Below are positions 6,088 through 15,900 of a stretch of DNA of 22,710 bases, piece after piece; the first letter of the stretch is position 1, and every line of letters begins with the position of its first letter. Both the position numbers and the translations under genes were made by a program. The stretch spans positions 1 through 22,710 of the forward strand of contig CAZVNP010000052.1 in assembly GCA_964628285.1 (NCBI GenBank). The letters run 5' to 3'. Under the pieces are notes generated by a model, which was given only the letters and a program-made list of their open reading frames with translations, had not been told where the DNA came from and searched no databases. This DNA comes from JAPLDP01 sp964628285. Lineage in GTDB: Bacteria; Bacteroidota; Bacteroidia; Bacteroidales; JAGONC01.

Positions 6088-7541
6088 CGTAGTAATATTT
6101 TATGTTTTCTGGTTGACTGATGTGGCAGGAATATGGTGAATGTGCTGCCTTTACTGACCTCGCTGTCGATGCGTATCCATCCGCCATGCTTTTCGATGAT
6201 GGCTTTCACATAATTAAGTCCCAGGCCGAAGCCCTTGAAGGTGTGTATATCACCGGTAGGGACGCGGTAGAGCTTGTCGAAGATCTTTTTCTGGTCCACC
6301 TTGCTGATGCCGATGCCTTTGTCCCTGACGGCCACCTCTACCCCGCCGGCGACATCCTGTGTAGTGACCGCTATGCATGGCTTTTTGGGTGAATACTTGT
6401 TGGCGTTGTCGAGAAGATTGTAAAGAACATTGGTCAGGTGCAGCCGGTCGGCTACGACGACAGGCGAGGTGGCATGGAAATCTTTTGTGATGACGCCGTC
6501 GTTGATCTCCACCTGTATCCCGATGTTCTTGACGACCTCTTCTATGATTTCATGCACGTTGACCTGCTCTTTTAATAACTTGAGCTTTCCCTTCTCGATA
6601 ACGGCCGTCTGAAGTATCTTTTCAGCCATGGTGCCCAACCGCTTATTTTCCTCGTGGATGATGTTGATATATCCGTCCGACACGCCTTCGAGTTTCTGCA
6701 TGTCTTTATCCATGAGTGCCTCGCAGGCCAGGGCTATCGTCGACACGGGCGTCTTGAACTCATGGGTCATGTTGTTGATAAAGTCGGTTTTGAGCTCGTT
6801 CAGACGCCTCTGTTTGATGACCGAATTGATCGAAAGGAAGAATGAGATGATGATCACCAGGATAAGGATGATCGAGATAACCAGCATGCCGGCCATCTGT
6901 GTCAGGAGAAAGGTTTTCTCGTGCGGGAAATAGACCATGAGGTAATCGGGCTGCATGAACATATCGCTCGGAAAAAGAGCAAAGGAGTAACTGTCGCCGA
7001 AAAGCTCGGGATTGAAGTTACCGGTTTTTTCGATGACCATTCTGTTTTTTGAGGCGCTGTATACACCGAACTCATATTCGGTTTTGATGCCCTTCGATCT
7101 CAGCTCATCGGATATCAGTGAATCGAGGACGTTGACGTTGACTCTTTTTTCGATGTCCATGAAATGGTTGAAGGCGAACATATCGGCAAAGACCTCGTTG
7201 AACAGGGTGGATTTTTTCTGAAGAAGCTGATCGATCGTGGCGGCGGAGGAATCACCCCTGATGGATTGAAGCTCTTTGTAATGGAGCAGGTTCAACGAAT
7301 CGAGGTTGCGGAAAATATCCTTGCTGCGGTTAAAAAAGCTGGCTTTCTTTTTGAGCTGATCGGCTATCTCGATTTTTTCCAGCTTATTGACCACATCGAT
7401 CATCGCCTCGCTCACATTCCTGTGGAAAGCGGATTCCTTCACCTTGATGGCATTGTTGATCCAGTACACCTGTATGCTCACCAGTCCGATCAGGGCAAGG
7501 GCGATAATGACAACGATGGCGATGATATATTTTTTTTCCAT
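6084..7541 (-). CDS. RprX-like membrane sensor histidine kinase
   Basis: 485 residues. TM1 lies at about 5-27 and a periplasmic sensor of about 185 residues follows (28-212) with no recognised ligand domain. TM2 is about 213-239. The HisKA domain has phospho-acceptor H260 in NNMTHEFKTPVS. The ATPase domain has the N-box NLLDNANKYS (375-384), DKGIGIS at D407, and GFGLGL at 437-442; all key residues are intact. It autophosphorylates and passes phosphate to the regulator encoded by the overlapping downstream gene. TAATTTTG occurs only 5 bases before the ATG, so a leaderless transcript is conceivable, but no -33 element was found. The gene is divergent from the nitroreductase. Confidence 0.93.
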   Translation of the reverse strand: MEKKYIIAIVVIIALALIGLVSIQVYWINNAIKVKESAFHRNVSEAMIDVVNKLEKIEIADQLKKKASFFNRSKDIFRNLDSLNLLHYKELQSIRGDSSAATIDQLLQKKSTLFNEVFADMFAFNHFMDIEKRVNVNVLDSLISDELRSKGIKTEYEFGVYSASKNRMVIEKTGNFNPELFGDSYSFALFPSDMFMQPDYLMVYFPHEKTFLLTQMAGMLVISIILILVIIISFFLSINSVIKQRRLNELKTDFINNMTHEFKTPVSTIALACEALMDKDMQKLEGVSDGYINIIHEENKRLGTMAEKILQTAVIEKGKLKLLKEQVNVHEIIEEVVKNIGIQVEINDGVITKDFHATSPVVVADRLHLTNVLYNLLDNANKYSPKKPCIAVTTQDVAGGVEVAVRDKGIGISKVDQKKIFDKLYRVPTGDIHTFKGFGLGLNYVKAIIEKHGGWIRIDSEVSKGSTFTIFLPHQSTRKHKILLR

Positions 7542-7684
7542 TCACACAAAATTATTGAATGGCAGCGTATTATTCTTACTTTTAACAATTATTAACGGTT
7601 TTTGCGCACTATTGGAGAAGTCTTAATTAAAACCGTTTTCCTGGCGTCACGTCATGATGGCAAAACAATAACGCATATCTTTCC

Positions 7685-7692
7685 TACTTTTG
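7685..7692 (+). promoter_or_regulatory. Possible -7 promoter element for the nitroreductase gene
   Basis: TACTTTTG matches TAnnTTTG and ends 34 bases before ATG 7727. No TTTG-like element is found about 19 bases upstream, so only half of the consensus is present. Confidence 0.35.
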
Positions 7693-7726
7693 TATCCTGA
7701 TATAACAGCAGAGGAGGCAGCCTGTG

Positions 7727-8272
7727 ATGACATTTATGGAGATGATCCTGACGCGGCAGAGCGTGCGGAGGTACAGTCCCCGGGCGGTGGACAGGGGCGT
7801 CATCGCACGGTGTATCGAAGCGGCGCGCCTGGCTCCCTCGGCCAGCAATTCGCAGCCGTGGCATTTCATCGTGGTGGATGACCCGGTGCTGAGAGATAAA
7901 GTGGCACGGGCCACCTTTAACGCGGTCATACCCTTCAACAGGTTCGTCCTGCAGGCCCCCGTGATGATCGTCATGGTGCTGGAAAAACCTAAACTCATCA
8001 CTCAGATCGGCATATCGATAAGGAAGAAAGAATGGCCGCTCATGGACATCGGCATAGCTGCCGAGCATTTTTGTCTTCAGGCTGTGGAGGAAGGACTGGG
8101 AACCTGCATGATCGGATGGTTCAACGAGAAAAAGGTCATGAAAGCGCTGAATATCCCGTCTCACAAGACCGTCGCTTTGCTTATCAGCGTCGGTTATCCT
8201 GATGAAGGTTACCCTGTCAGGAAGAAAATCAGAAAGAAGTACGATGAAATATGCACCTATAACCGGTATTGA
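7727..8272 (+). CDS. Nitroreductase family protein
   Basis: About 181 residues, normal for small FMN-dependent nitroreductases that reduce nitro, quinone or enone groups with NAD(P)H. The family opening is clear: ILTRQSVRRYSPRAV, then LAPSASNSQPWHFIVV, the FMN-phosphate-contact region. The second FMN-side segment DIGIAAEHFCLQAVEEGLG and the closing VALLISVGYPDEG are also present. The substrate is unknown. A GTG at 7724 is possible, but ATG 7727 sits 9 bases after GAGGAGG, an unusually strong Shine-Dalgarno sequence for this phylum. It is divergent from the kinase gene and followed 78 bases later by a barrel protein gene on the same strand. Confidence 0.9.
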   Translation: MTFMEMILTRQSVRRYSPRAVDRGVIARCIEAARLAPSASNSQPWHFIVVDDPVLRDKVARATFNAVIPFNRFVLQAPVMIVMVLEKPKLITQIGISIRKKEWPLMDIGIAAEHFCLQAVEEGLGTCMIGWFNEKKVMKALNIPSHKTVALLISVGYPDEGYPVRKKIRKKYDEICTYNRY

Positions 8273-8350
8273 GATCATTATTTTTCCGGCTGTGACGGCC
8301 GTATATTCATTGTGTGGGTGCTGAGCCCCCCGGAATAAACCTGACATAAG

Positions 8351-9040
8351 ATGCAGCCACGACGTACCTGCCTGTTATTTATTCTCCTGCTGTTTTTTCT
8401 GGTGCCGGTGGCCCAGAACAAGCCTTCTTTTGTAGCCCTGCGTGGTGGTTTGTCGCTGCCTGCCGGCGGTTACCGTTCCCATGATCTGGCCGGCGGTTCC
8501 TTTGCCGTTGCCGGCTTCAACGTGACCTTGGAGGGGGCGTGGTTTTTCATGCCCTGGCTGGGTGTGGGTGGCTCCGCGGGCCTCAATTTTCATCCCGTCG
8601 ATGCCGCGAGCTTAGCCACGGAGACATTGAGGCATGATCCCTTCATGAACAGCCTGACGGTGCGCTCCGATGCTTACCGCGTCATCACATTCATGGCAGG
8701 ACCCTTTGTGCAGTATGACCTGAAGGGTGATTTCTCGCTCACCGGCAGGTTGCTCGGCGGCGCCATCGAGGCGGAGACACCCTATCAGTTATACAAAACC
8801 GATTATTTTATGATCGGTCCCTATTGGTACGAGATAACACGTGCACGGGACTGGGAGCCTTCGTTTATGGCCGGCGCAGGTGTGAAATACCGCGTGATGA
8901 GCTGCCTCGCGCTCACCTTGAATGCCGATTTCACATACAACCGGTGCGAATTCGGATTTTACACTTACAACGGCCTCGAGACCGTGCACCACAGGATAGT
9001 GTTTGTCAACACGACGCTGGGCATCAGCATTGAGTTATAA
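8351..9040 (+). CDS. Small outer-membrane beta-barrel protein
   Basis: 229 residues. A signal peptide (CLLFILLLFFLVPVA, cleavage near QNK) is followed by glycine-rich and aromatic alternating strands across the whole mature length: FVALRGGLSLPAGGY, WLGVGGSAGLNFHP, FSLTGRLLGGAIEAE, PSFMAGAGVKYRV, LALTLNADFTYNR and the final VFVNTTLGISIEL. This fits an eight-stranded OmpA/OmpW-size barrel. It has no sorting domain and no enzymatic motif, and its function is not known. Its stop lies only 13 bases from the stop of the convergent C25 protease gene, so transcripts may overlap. Confidence 0.75.
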   Translation: MQPRRTCLLFILLLFFLVPVAQNKPSFVALRGGLSLPAGGYRSHDLAGGSFAVAGFNVTLEGAWFFMPWLGVGGSAGLNFHPVDAASLATETLRHDPFMNSLTVRSDAYRVITFMAGPFVQYDLKGDFSLTGRLLGGAIEAETPYQLYKTDYFMIGPYWYEITRARDWEPSFMAGAGVKYRVMSCLALTLNADFTYNRCEFGFYTYNGLETVHHRIVFVNTTLGISIEL

Positions 9041-9053
9041 ACGGCAGGATGGC

Positions 9054-12000
9054 CTATTGAAGGACAACCTTACGGATGATGTTCACATCATCACCTCTGA
9101 TTACCAGGAAATAGATGCCCTTGTGGTACCCGGCCAGGTCGAAAGTTTTCCTCACCTGAATGCCGGTACTCACATTGTTCTCTGCCATTATCCGATGACC
9201 TGTCATGTCGAACAGCCCGATATCGACCTGTTGATTTTTATCCGGCAGTATAACCAGGTCAAAAATGCTGTTTGTAGGATTAGGTAAAATGCGGACGGTC
9301 ATCCCTTCCGTCTTGTCGATCCCGACGGTATTGTCAACGGTTATAGTGAGAGCCTCGGAGAAGGGGCCTTCGCCGCAGTCGTTGATACCCTGGAGGCTGA
9401 GGGAGGCCTCACCGAGGTATGCCGGGTTCCAGTTTACGGTGCAGGCGGTTCCGTCGGTGTCAAGGGTACCTGCCTCTTCGGGCTCCAGCAGCCAGTGGTA
9501 AGAGGTGGCATCGGCGGCTCCTTCGGAAGAATAGGCCGATGTGGCCGTGTAGTAAAGGTCGACATAATAAGGTCCTGAAGGTGTCGACGGGATGCCGGGC
9601 AGGGGGTTGAAAGTTAAAACCATATCGTCGCTGACGGTCTGGGAAGGAGTGTACAGGGTGAGCGTCAGGGTGACCGAGCCGGCATTATAATCGTCAGAGC
9701 TGGGGAAATAAACGGGATCGGTGACCGTGGGATCGTCGAATGTACCGGTGCCGGAGGTGGTCCACAGCAGGGTGACATAGTTGACGGCTTGTCCCGACAA
9801 GCCATAGTCGAGTCCTTCGCAGATGGCGGCATCCTCGCCGGCGTAAACGGAAGGATCGCTCAGCGGCGGGAAGAAGATATAGTCGATCTGCACGCAGTCA
9901 TCGCCGCTGCTGCCGCTGCCGTCCTTGATATATTTCCACTCCAGGGTATGTAGTCCGGCCGATATCATAAAGGTCACCTTGGTGTATGGTGACAGCCCCG
10001 TCCATTCACCTGCCGGGTTTCCGTCGATGATGAACTGCAGTTTATCACCGATGGCGCATTTTACTTTTTTATAGAAAGAGATGGGCACGGTAAAGATGGC
10101 ATCCACATCCAGTTGCAGCATCAGCGAGCTGGACTGGTTGTCGCCGATCACGCCTGAGCGGGCACAGTAGAGGCCGTTAAACGGATCGGTGTCATCGATG
10201 TTCCAGGCGGCGTCACCGCCAAAGGACCAGCCGTGCTGCGAGAAATCGCCCGTCTCGAAGTCCTCATCCGGCGGGCGGACGGTGGTGAAAGCCCAGACGG
10301 TGCCTGTGGCGCTGCCATACTGGTTGATGGCATCGACACGCCAGTAGTACTTCGTCAGGTAATCCAGGTTGCCGGGAGGGTTGTACTGCCTGCTGTAAAG
10401 GGTATCGCCGTTAACCATGTTGGTCGGAGGATTATCGGTGCCCATGTAAAAGATATAGACCTCCGGCACCCCTCCGGCGCCGTCATCCCATGTCAGTTTG
10501 ACAAAGGGATCGATGTTGCCCTGGTCCATGGCAGGGAAGGGATTGACCGGCTGACCGGGCACGCCCACGACGGTGAGGGTGCCTATGTAAGGTATGTGGT
10601 TGTAAGAGGTCACGGTCATGGTGAGATCATCGAGACTATTCAGGGGGTCGAAGGTCAGGGTGGCGGTGCCGCCCGTGAGGTAAGCCGTGGCGAGGATCTG
10701 CCCCTGAAAGGACAAGCAGGCCACACCTTCCGGGGTGCCGGAGGTCACCGTCAGCTGTGTGGTGCCCAGCGACACGGGATTGGCATAGTCTACCGTCAGC
10801 GGCAGCGGCATGGCTGTGCGCACCATAACGGAAGGATCGCCGAAGACGGTCCAGGTGTCGGTCATCTGGTAGCCGTCATTGCCGTAAGTGTCGTTCATCT
10901 TCATGCAGCCGTTCATCGGCAGGCCGCCGAAGGTTCTTTTTATGTTATCCGAATAGCTTTCGACAAGGATGTCAACCATTTCATCCTGGCCTTCCATGGG
11001 TGGGTTCCAGCTCTGGTTGATGGTTGACATCAGGGTAGCTACGGCACCCGTGGGTTGCCCGTTCTGGTTGGCACGTAGCCACGCCTCGGCGAAGCAGGTG
11101 AAATTGACAAAATTGCCGTTCACACAGGCTACGGACCAGATAAACGGATATTTACCGAAGTTGACGAGATTGTTCACATCCGTGTTGGAGAAACCCGATG
11201 TGCTCCATGCCGTCTCACTGCCATGGCCTGTGTAAAGGATGACGGAGGAACCGGTGTTCACCTCGTTGGAGACCATGGAGGGGGTGGGGTTCCCCGGATC
11301 ATCGTTACCGCCCTGGCTGCCGTCGAACAGTTCGGCGTTATAGGTATAGGTGTAGTTCATCAGGTCACTCTGCATGTTACGGACATGCTCGTAATCGTAT
11401 TCATTGTCATCGCCGGGGCCCTGGTCGGAGCCTATGCCTGTGCAACGTGTGAACCAGTCAAAGGTGGTGGAAGGGTTCTTCTCGTACTCCAGAGTGCGTT
11501 CGACCTGTATGGTCACCTGTGAGGCATCCTCAGCCGAAAAACGGCCGATGAAGAAGTCGGGGTAGTGGTCGTTGCCGGCGACATAGGTGTAGTCGTTGTC
11601 CGAGTCGCCACTGTTATAGCTCGGGGGCACCTGGGCCGCATCACCCACCAGCAGGCAGTAAGCCGGTCCCCAGGTGTCGTAGTAATCCTGAAGGTAAGCT
11701 TTGATGTCTGACGAATTTCCGATATCGGCGACGTCGACGACCTCCACCTGCCTGCCCGATTGTCTTTTCCAGTCGACAAAGGGCTGGATGCTTCCGATGA
11801 AATCACCGTAAGAGATGATCACCATACGGCCTTCCTCTTCGACAGGCGTGTAACGGGTGTTGCCGGCATTAAGGAAATGGTCTTCGTAAAGGGTGTTGAA
11901 GTCCCTGTCCACATGGATCAGCGCACCCCGGCGGCGCAACGGGTTCGTGCCGTCGGCTCCGGTGGAATACAGCCGCACCGTTATTTCCGAATACACCCTC

Positions 12001-12545
12001 AGTGTTTTCGTCACGGGGTCATATTGAAACGGATATACGAGAACAGCCTGTCCGCGGTAATCGCGTAAGATATAAGGGTCGCGCAGAGCGGCCAGGACCC
12101 CGGGATAGAAAGCATCCGTCTCATAAGCCTTGGCGTAAACATAAGGGACGGTCGACGGATCGATGTCGCGGGTGAGATTCCCTTTGGAGGGGGCCACTTC
12201 AATATCTTTATATTCCTGGTAACGGGAGGAGAGAACCTCAACGGTCATGGCATCTTTGTCTGGGATGATGAGCGATGCGGTCAGCTTGGCCAGGTCAGGG
12301 GCGCCGCTGTCCAGAAGAGGAGTGCCGTTATCCACGGTGATGATAAAAGCGGGGCCACGGGGCGTGGTGACCTCCTGCATCAGGAATCCTTCCAGGGTGA
12401 AACGGACAACAGAGGCCGTGATTGATGATGACTCCAGCGTCACCACAACAGGTGAGGGATCGGGTGAGGAAAGCGATACCCACCGGTCACTGTGGGCGGC
12501 CTGCAGAAGAATGGTAAAAAGCAGTAACAGGGTAAATTTTTTCAT
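9054..12545 (-). CDS. Gingipain-like C25 cysteine protease with T9SS sorting domain
   Basis: 1163 residues. Signal peptide at 1-20; C25-type propeptide at about 70-210 (VPYVYAKAYETDAFYPGVLA, VLVYPFQYDP, SEITVRLYS). The catalytic domain is about 235-575, with the dyad H441 in YTGHGSETAWS and C474 in WSVACVNGNF; the 33-residue spacing equals that in RgpB. An Ig-like C25 C-terminal domain follows (578-660). The stalk then has an FN3-like domain (663-756), a MAM-like jelly roll (760-893), a PKD-like module (901-1075) and a sorting domain (1083-1163, VRILPNPTNS to IIRKVVLQ). It should be secreted by T9SS and act as an extracellular endopeptidase. Specificity cannot be read, and no haemagglutinin repeats are present. 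The gene is separated by 420 bases from the M14 gene upstream. Confidence 0.93.
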   Translation of the reverse strand: MKKFTLLLLFTILLQAAHSDRWVSLSSPDPSPVVVTLESSSITASVVRFTLEGFLMQEVTTPRGPAFIITVDNGTPLLDSGAPDLAKLTASLIIPDKDAMTVEVLSSRYQEYKDIEVAPSKGNLTRDIDPSTVPYVYAKAYETDAFYPGVLAALRDPYILRDYRGQAVLVYPFQYDPVTKTLRVYSEITVRLYSTGADGTNPLRRRGALIHVDRDFNTLYEDHFLNAGNTRYTPVEEEGRMVIISYGDFIGSIQPFVDWKRQSGRQVEVVDVADIGNSSDIKAYLQDYYDTWGPAYCLLVGDAAQVPPSYNSGDSDNDYTYVAGNDHYPDFFIGRFSAEDASQVTIQVERTLEYEKNPSTTFDWFTRCTGIGSDQGPGDDNEYDYEHVRNMQSDLMNYTYTYNAELFDGSQGGNDDPGNPTPSMVSNEVNTGSSVILYTGHGSETAWSTSGFSNTDVNNLVNFGKYPFIWSVACVNGNFVNFTCFAEAWLRANQNGQPTGAVATLMSTINQSWNPPMEGQDEMVDILVESYSDNIKRTFGGLPMNGCMKMNDTYGNDGYQMTDTWTVFGDPSVMVRTAMPLPLTVDYANPVSLGTTQLTVTSGTPEGVACLSFQGQILATAYLTGGTATLTFDPLNSLDDLTMTVTSYNHIPYIGTLTVVGVPGQPVNPFPAMDQGNIDPFVKLTWDDGAGGVPEVYIFYMGTDNPPTNMVNGDTLYSRQYNPPGNLDYLTKYYWRVDAINQYGSATGTVWAFTTVRPPDEDFETGDFSQHGWSFGGDAAWNIDDTDPFNGLYCARSGVIGDNQSSSLMLQLDVDAIFTVPISFYKKVKCAIGDKLQFIIDGNPAGEWTGLSPYTKVTFMISAGLHTLEWKYIKDGSGSSGDDCVQIDYIFFPPLSDPSVYAGEDAAICEGLDYGLSGQAVNYVTLLWTTSGTGTFDDPTVTDPVYFPSSDDYNAGSVTLTLTLYTPSQTVSDDMVLTFNPLPGIPSTPSGPYYVDLYYTATSAYSSEGAADATSYHWLLEPEEAGTLDTDGTACTVNWNPAYLGEASLSLQGINDCGEGPFSEALTITVDNTVGIDKTEGMTVRILPNPTNSIFDLVILPDKNQQVDIGLFDMTGHRIMAENNVSTGIQVRKTFDLAGYHKGIYFLVIRGDDVNIIRKVVLQ

Positions 12546-12965
12546 GGCGGAAGAATTTTATGATGGTGTAAAGTTAATTATTTCCGGGGAATAATCATAA
12601 GATACTTATAAACACTCTTATCCTGAGAGGATTGTACTTTATGTTCCTTTTCTTTAGTCAGTTGAAAGGTTGTTCCAAAACAAGTGTTTTGAATTAACCG
12701 CAGAGTGCACAGAGGTAGCGCAAAGAACGCAGAGGAGATTGTATGATATATCTGAAAATGAGATTTCAGGATTTATTATAGAAACACCAATCAAAGTCTA
12801 TCATAATTAAGGCCCTGGATTAGTCAAATTGGTTTAGAGGTTTGATCATAAATCTCTAAAATCTCTGCGTTCTCGGCGCCATCATTGCGTCCTTTGCGGT
12901 TAATTTATAACGCTTGTTTCGATACAATCATGTATCGTTGAGGGGCATAAGAAAAACAATTCACA
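12546..12965. other. Non-coding gap between C25 and M14 genes
   Basis: No gene is seen. It holds the 5' leader of the C25 gene, a MITE-like inverted-repeat element at 12672-12924, and a short hairpin at 12920-12937 (7-bp stem CGATACA/TGTATCG, loop ATCA). A weak promoter-like TAACTTTA lies on the minus strand at 12569-12576 with no matching -33 element. Confidence 0.6.
12672..12924. repeat. MITE-like element with long imperfect terminal inverted repeats
   Basis: The left arm 12672-12740 and right arm 12860-12924 are imperfect reverse complements. The inner part carries TTAACCGC followed by CGCAAAG/CGCAGAG-type units; the outer part matches as AAACAAG-N-GTT against its inverse. The roughly 120-base centre has no ORF. 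The CGCAAAG unit is a widespread intergenic repeat type in Bacteroidota as far as I recall. Whether it is mobile, or a structured RNA in the M14 3' region and C25 leader, cannot be decided here. Confidence 0.65.
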
Positions 12966-15900
12966 TTATTTGACAATTATTTTCTTGATTACGGTGATGC
13001 TGTTACCCCGGACCGAGAGCAGATATATCCCTTCAGATATATCTCCAAAATCAAATACCTTTTTGATCCGATGCCCAGAGGTTTTTTCTTTTCTTTCGAA
13101 TACCCTTTTTCCCAGAATGTCGGTCAGGCGGATGGTGATGATCTCGTCGCCGGATGATATAACGTTTAGAATAAAATGTCCGTCGGAAGGATTGGGGAAT
13201 ACATCGATATGAATGTCGGGTATGACCTCTCCGACACCGACGGTATTGTCCACCGTCACGTAAAGAGGCTCCGAGAAGGGTCCTTCGCCGCAGTCATTGA
13301 TTCCTTTGACGCTGACGGCCGCCACTCCGAGGAAGGCGGTATCCCATGTCACGAGGCAGGTGGTGTCGGTACCGCTGAGGCTGCCGGCGGACGGCGGATC
13401 TAATTTCCATTCATACGTCGCCGCTCCGGCGGCACCGGCAGAGTGATATTCCGACGCCGGGGTGTAATAAAGATCCACGTAACCCGGACCGTCGGGTATG
13501 GCCGGGACACCGGGCAACATCTCGAAACTGAGAAGCATATCATCGCTCAGCATTTGGTCCGGTGCAAAGAGTGTCAGGGTGAGGGTGATGAAGCCGGTGT
13601 CATAATCTTGCGTTCCCGGCGTATAGGTGGCGTTGAGGAGGGTGGCGTCATCGAAGGTGCCGGTGCCCGATGTCGACCACAGGATGCTGCTGTAGTTGGT
13701 GGCGGTGCCCGACAGGGTGACGGTCGCACCTTCACAGACTGTGGTGTCAGGGCCTGCACAGACCGTGGGGGGAGACAGGGCGGGGAAGTAGATGTAGTCG
13801 ATGCGGCCACAGTCATCGCCACCCGACACGTAGGGATTTTTTACATAACGCCATTCAAAGGTATGAAGACCTATCGGCACCATGTAGGTCTCCTGCGTGT
13901 ATTCCGACAGGCCGCTCCAGGAGTCCATGAGGTCATTATCGATGTAAAATTCAAGCTTGTCGCCTGTGGCCGATGAGATATTTTTAAAGAATGAGATTTT
14001 GGGTGTGAGATACCCTGCCACATCCAGCGTGATCTTCAGCGAGCTCGATTGGTTGTCGCCGATGATGCCGGAGCGTGCGGCATGGCTTCCGAAGAAGACA
14101 TCGGTGGTGTCGATGGTCCAGGGGGCATCGCCGGCGAAAGTCCAGTGGAATGTGGAGAAATTGCCGCTTTCCCAGTCCTCGTCGGGAGGACGTATGGTAT
14201 GAAAGTACCAGACATTGCCGGAGGTGGTATCATAAGGATTGCAGGCATCGACGCGCCAGAAGTAGACGGTGTCGAATTCAAGGGGGCCGGGAGAAGTGTA
14301 AGTGTTTGCCGGGGTCATCTGGCAGTCGATTACGTTCGTAGGCGGATTGTCGGTGCCGAGAGAGACGAGATAATACTGGGTCATGCCGCCGCTGCCCGCC
14401 TGCCATGACAGGCTTGTAAACGGTTGTACATTTGGCTGGCCGATAGCGGGGGTGGGGTTGACGGCCTGCCCGGGAGCGCTGATGACCTCTATGGCGTCGA
14501 GGTCGAAGCCGGCATCGGGTACGTTGTTCAGGCCGTCGCCGTCGTCGGTTATCTTCAGGTAGCGGGTACCGGTGATGCCGGCCTCGGCGAGGTCGAATGC
14601 GGTAGTGCCGAAGCCGTTTCCGAGGTCATACCACGTGCCGTCGACCGTGTCGCTCACGGCAAGGGAGAAGCCCTCGGGGCTGCCGTCACCTTCGATGACA
14701 CGGATATCGTCGCCGGGACCGTCGGGGACGGCGGTCAGCATGTCGATGACGGCCCAGCCGGCGACACCGATGCTGTAACGGATGTCGTCACCGTTTCCGG
14801 TCACGGCCGCCGTATTCCCTTCATCGTAAAAGTTGTTGCCGGGGATCCGGCATGCCGGCATCTTATAGGCATAGTGACCGACGGAGGGTTGCATCTGAAT
14901 GTTAACCATAGTTGCCGATCCTTCAACGACGACAATATCATTGACTGTCTGGGATATGTAGCCGTTGGCCGTCACCTTCAGGGTATGGGTTCCTGCCGGG
15001 ACGAATTTATGGTAATCGCCCACCGAGGGGTCGGTGTAGACCGGGTAAAGGTTGTCGACACGGATGACGGCGGCCACAGGCAGCCCCGCCGAGGCATCCG
15101 ACACGATGCCCTGTATGCCGTGGCCGGCCTGCTCGATCATCGCCATCATGGCGGGTTCGTTGGCATTGTAGTAATAAGGTATTTGCGACGGCGGCGGTTG
15201 TTTGTTTGCCGAGATCTCGATGGTGAAGCTTTCACCGCCCATGATGCCGTAATTGCAGTCTTTGGATGACCCGTTGATGGGGTACAGGCTGGTATAGCCT
15301 TGGCCATAGGGCAGCGACCCATACCCCGAGGTGCTGCTGTACAGGGCGGCCAGCATGTCGAGCGAGGCATGGTCCGGTGCCGTGTCGGGACGGTAGCTCC
15401 AGGGATAAAGCACGTATACGCTGCCGCTGTGGTAAGTGACATAAATGGCAAAGGGATGGTCGAGCAGGCATTGCCGCAGAGCCTTGCTCTCGACCTGCGA
15501 GTAAGCGGCGTAGCTGCCACCCCAGTGATCCCACATATAACCGAAATCACGGTTCAGATCCACACCGTTGCAGTTGTCGCGGGTCATGTTGTAACGGCCG
15601 TCGGGGTTGACCATGTAATAGATCCATATCTCACGCGTGTTCACAAGGGTGGTGACGGTCGGGTCGGTGCCGTAGCTGAGGCAGAGGTGCCGCGCGAAAC
15701 GGATGAGGTTCTCCGGACCGCCGATCTCATCGCCGTGGATGCCGCCGTCGAAGAGTATGGCGGCCTCGGCTTCATGGACAGCCACATTGTCGCTGATCTT
15801 CAGCGCCGCCAGCTCACGCCCCTGGACGGAGGCGCCGAAAAGGTACTTCTTGCAAAGGGCAGGGAAGTTCTGCGCCAGACTGTCGGCCAGCGCCACGATC

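Noticed and set aside
8286..8302. CCGGC…GGCCG dyad after the nitroreductase gene as a terminator
   Set aside because: The stem is only 4-5 bp and no T-run follows.
7652..8347. 231-codon minus-strand frame over the nitroreductase gene
   Set aside because: Overlaps a gene with clear nitroreductase motifs; its His/Asp-rich translation is typical of a shadow.
10233..11027. 264-codon plus-strand frame inside the C25 gene
   Set aside because: Antisense shadow of a GC-rich gene with catalytic motifs; the translation is His/Gly/Val-rich without any domain.
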